Positions 54,485 to 55,373 of a stretch of 55,373 bases of DNA are shown here, one piece after another. The translations under genes and the position numbers were made by a program. How positions within the stretch are numbered: the first letter of the stretch is position 1; each line of letters starts with the position of its first letter. The notes beneath the pieces were generated by a model. That model worked only from the letters and a program-made list of their open reading frames with translations, was not told the origin of the DNA and ran no database searches. This DNA is from JAVWMQ01 sp036637375 (GTDB taxonomy: Bacteria; Bacillota; Clostridia; Peptostreptococcales; Anaerovoracaceae). Where the stretch lies: assembly GCA_036637375.1 (NCBI GenBank), contig JAVWMQ010000006.1, positions 1 through 55,373 on the forward strand, written 5' to 3'.

Positions 54485-54509
54485 TACTAATTTAGGGTTT
54501 ATACAACCA
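54485..54509 (-). promoter_or_regulatory. weak putative promoter of the dcw cluster
   Basis: On the minus strand TTGTAT is followed about 17 bp later by ATTAAT, roughly 100 bp ahead of mraZ. The match is weak. It lies between the two sets of GTGGAGT repeats. Confidence 0.35.
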
Positions 54510-54510
54510 T

Positions 54511-54548
54511 TTCACTCCACCACACACCCCTTCACTCCACCACACACA
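54511..54548 (-). repeat. 20-bp tandem repeats upstream of mraZ
   Basis: Two 20-bp units (54511-54530 and 54531-54550) agree over their first 17 bp. Each contains GTGGAGTGAA on the minus strand. They sit immediately upstream of the putative -35 and share the GTGGAGT core with the pair at 54452-54468. The rest of the 54410-54618 gap holds the box at 54572. Confidence 0.7.
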
Positions 54549-54571
54549 AGCATTCCCACTATATATTGTAT

Positions 54572-54585
54572 AGAACAACTGTTCT
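54572..54585. promoter_or_regulatory. LexA/DinR-like box upstream of mraZ
   Basis: AGAAC-N4-GTTCT is a 14-bp palindrome matching the GAAC-N4-GTTC core of the Bacillus DinR/LexA operator. The inner four bases (AACT) do not fit the RNRY pattern fully, and it could occur by chance. Confidence 0.3.
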
Positions 54586-54618
54586 CGCCTATATATAGCC
54601 AACATCGAGTGGTTTTTT

Positions 54619-54652
54619 TCAAAAAAAAATAAGGCCAAAATTAGCCTTATTT
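54619..54652 (-). terminator. terminator of sfsA
   Basis: AAATAAGGC (54627-54635) pairs with GCCTTATTT (54644-54652) around an 8-nt loop, and a long T run follows on the minus strand. It begins 1 bp after the sfsA stop. Confidence 0.88.
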
Positions 54653-54653
54653 C

Positions 54654-55355
54654 CTATATAATCACTTGTATTTCATCGTCAAGAACTATGCTATCCCTAG
54701 AAACAATAGAGTCAAATGCCTTAACAATTACACCTTCATCTATTGCCAATTTCAGCGCCTCGCCAAACGCTTTATGAGTTTCATTATTAGGTCTAAATTC
54801 CTTGATACCTTTTAGCTGAATAACCAAAATCACGTAGGATTTTTGCCCATTTTGGGCCCATTCGATTAAACCATTAATGTGCTTTATTCCCCTAATGGTT
54901 GGAGCATCTGGAAAAAGTGCAACACCATCTTTTTCAAGAGTAACACCTTTTACCTCTACAAAAGCTTTATTCCCCGAAACATCCTCAAGATAAAAGTCAA
55001 ACCTAGAATCCCCATGGGTTTTTTCGCTTTTTATTAAAGATAAATCCCCCATACCCGGCAATATAAGTGTTCTATTTTCTAATGCCTCTTTAACAACTTT
55101 ATTCGGAACTTGCGAGTCCATATTAATTAAAATATCCCCTTTTTTTACACCTATCAATGAATACCTAAGCTTTCTCTTACCCATTCTGCCGTCAAAATCT
55201 TCCAAATACACTTCTGCTCCTTCTATCAGAAGTTCTTTACATCTCCCTGTGTTTTTGACGTGGGATTTTTGCAAAGTGCCATCAATCATTACATTTGCAA
55301 TAAACCTGTTTGGTCTATCAACAAAAGTGGCATTTATAATATTATTGTATTTCAT
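54654..55355 (-). CDS. sfsA: DNA/RNA nuclease SfsA family protein
   Basis: This 233-residue protein matches SfsA across its length. It has an OB-like N-terminus (RFIANVMIDGTLQKSHVKNTGRC, partial) and a nuclease-like core with DSRFDFYLED and FVEVKGVTLEKDGVALFPDAPTIRG (partial), where the Asp, Glu and Lys form a restriction-fold D-ExK site. In E. coli it was first tied to maltose gene expression. The gene is complete; only 18 bp of upstream DNA remain in the window. Confidence 0.93.
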   Translation of the reverse strand: MKYNNIINATFVDRPNRFIANVMIDGTLQKSHVKNTGRCKELLIEGAEVYLEDFDGRMGKRKLRYSLIGVKKGDILINMDSQVPNKVVKEALENRTLILPGMGDLSLIKSEKTHGDSRFDFYLEDVSGNKAFVEVKGVTLEKDGVALFPDAPTIRGIKHINGLIEWAQNGQKSYVILVIQLKGIKEFRPNNETHKAFGEALKLAIDEGVIVKAFDSIVSRDSIVLDDEIQVII

Positions 55356-55373
55356 AGTTTAATTGTAACAAAA

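Overview
The window is AT-rich, roughly one-third G+C by eye, with strong AGGAGG ribosome binding sites, consensus TTGACA/TATAAT promoters and many U-tailed hairpin terminators. It carries a dcw (division and cell wall) cluster, an SpoVD-type PBP with a PASTA domain, MutS2, DUF523, CpXC and rubredoxin genes, and a sodium/amino-acid symporter behind a glycine riboswitch. This points to a low-GC, probably anaerobic, Gram-positive member of the Clostridia. I cannot fix the genus from sequence alone. It looks like ordinary chromosome: I see no prophage, CRISPR array, transposase or plasmid backbone.

Layout. At 126-645 is a six-gene tRNA operon (Met-Val-Asp-His-Gln-Cys) on the minus strand, with its own promoter and terminator. 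From 0.8 to 24.5 kb is a mosaic of short transcription units: an L,D-transpeptidase, a CpXC protein, an operon of a ComEC-like hydrolase, an ABM protein, an ABC-F ATPase and YbaK, and an M1 peptidase. Next is a two-component operon that starts with a secreted protein and ends with an overlooked 38-residue rubredoxin. It is followed by a two-gene ABC importer whose permease and ATPase are one polypeptide, a glycine-riboswitch-controlled symporter, a secreted C69 dipeptidase, a PHP phosphatase, pirin, a P1/M55 aminopeptidase pair, an AIM24 protein and a macrodomain protein. The macrodomain gene sits between two stretches of decayed DNA, beside a second tRNA operon (Asn-Leu-fMet, 25372-25659).

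From 25950 to 42237 is one long, tightly packed minus-strand run. In transcription order it holds an rRNA/tRNA methyltransferase, pheS, pheT, zapA, mutS2, a YcxB-like protein, a MATE transporter, DUF523, argS, two radical SAM proteins, a TPR protein and cardiolipin synthase. From 42324 to 54391 is the dcw cluster: mraZ-rsmH-ftsL-PBP-murF-mraY-murD-ftsW-murG-ftsQ-ftsZ. It lacks ftsA, murB, murC and murE. sfsA closes the window.

The dcw genes together build lipid II, assemble the FtsZ ring and run septal synthesis. The L,D-transpeptidase, the D-aminopeptidase and the C69 dipeptidase are plausible peptidoglycan or peptide processing partners. The most useful non-coding signals are the glycine riboswitch, tandem GTGGAGT repeats around the mraZ promoter, a CTTAAG-N4-CTTAAG motif shared by two promoters, a hairpin between ftsL and the PBP gene, and a possible MITE that supplies the -35 box of the CpXC gene. 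I found no clearly new defence or mobile system. The best candidates for something undescribed are the radical SAM/TPR/cardiolipin synthase module, the fused ABC importer and the two-component/mini-rubredoxin operon.
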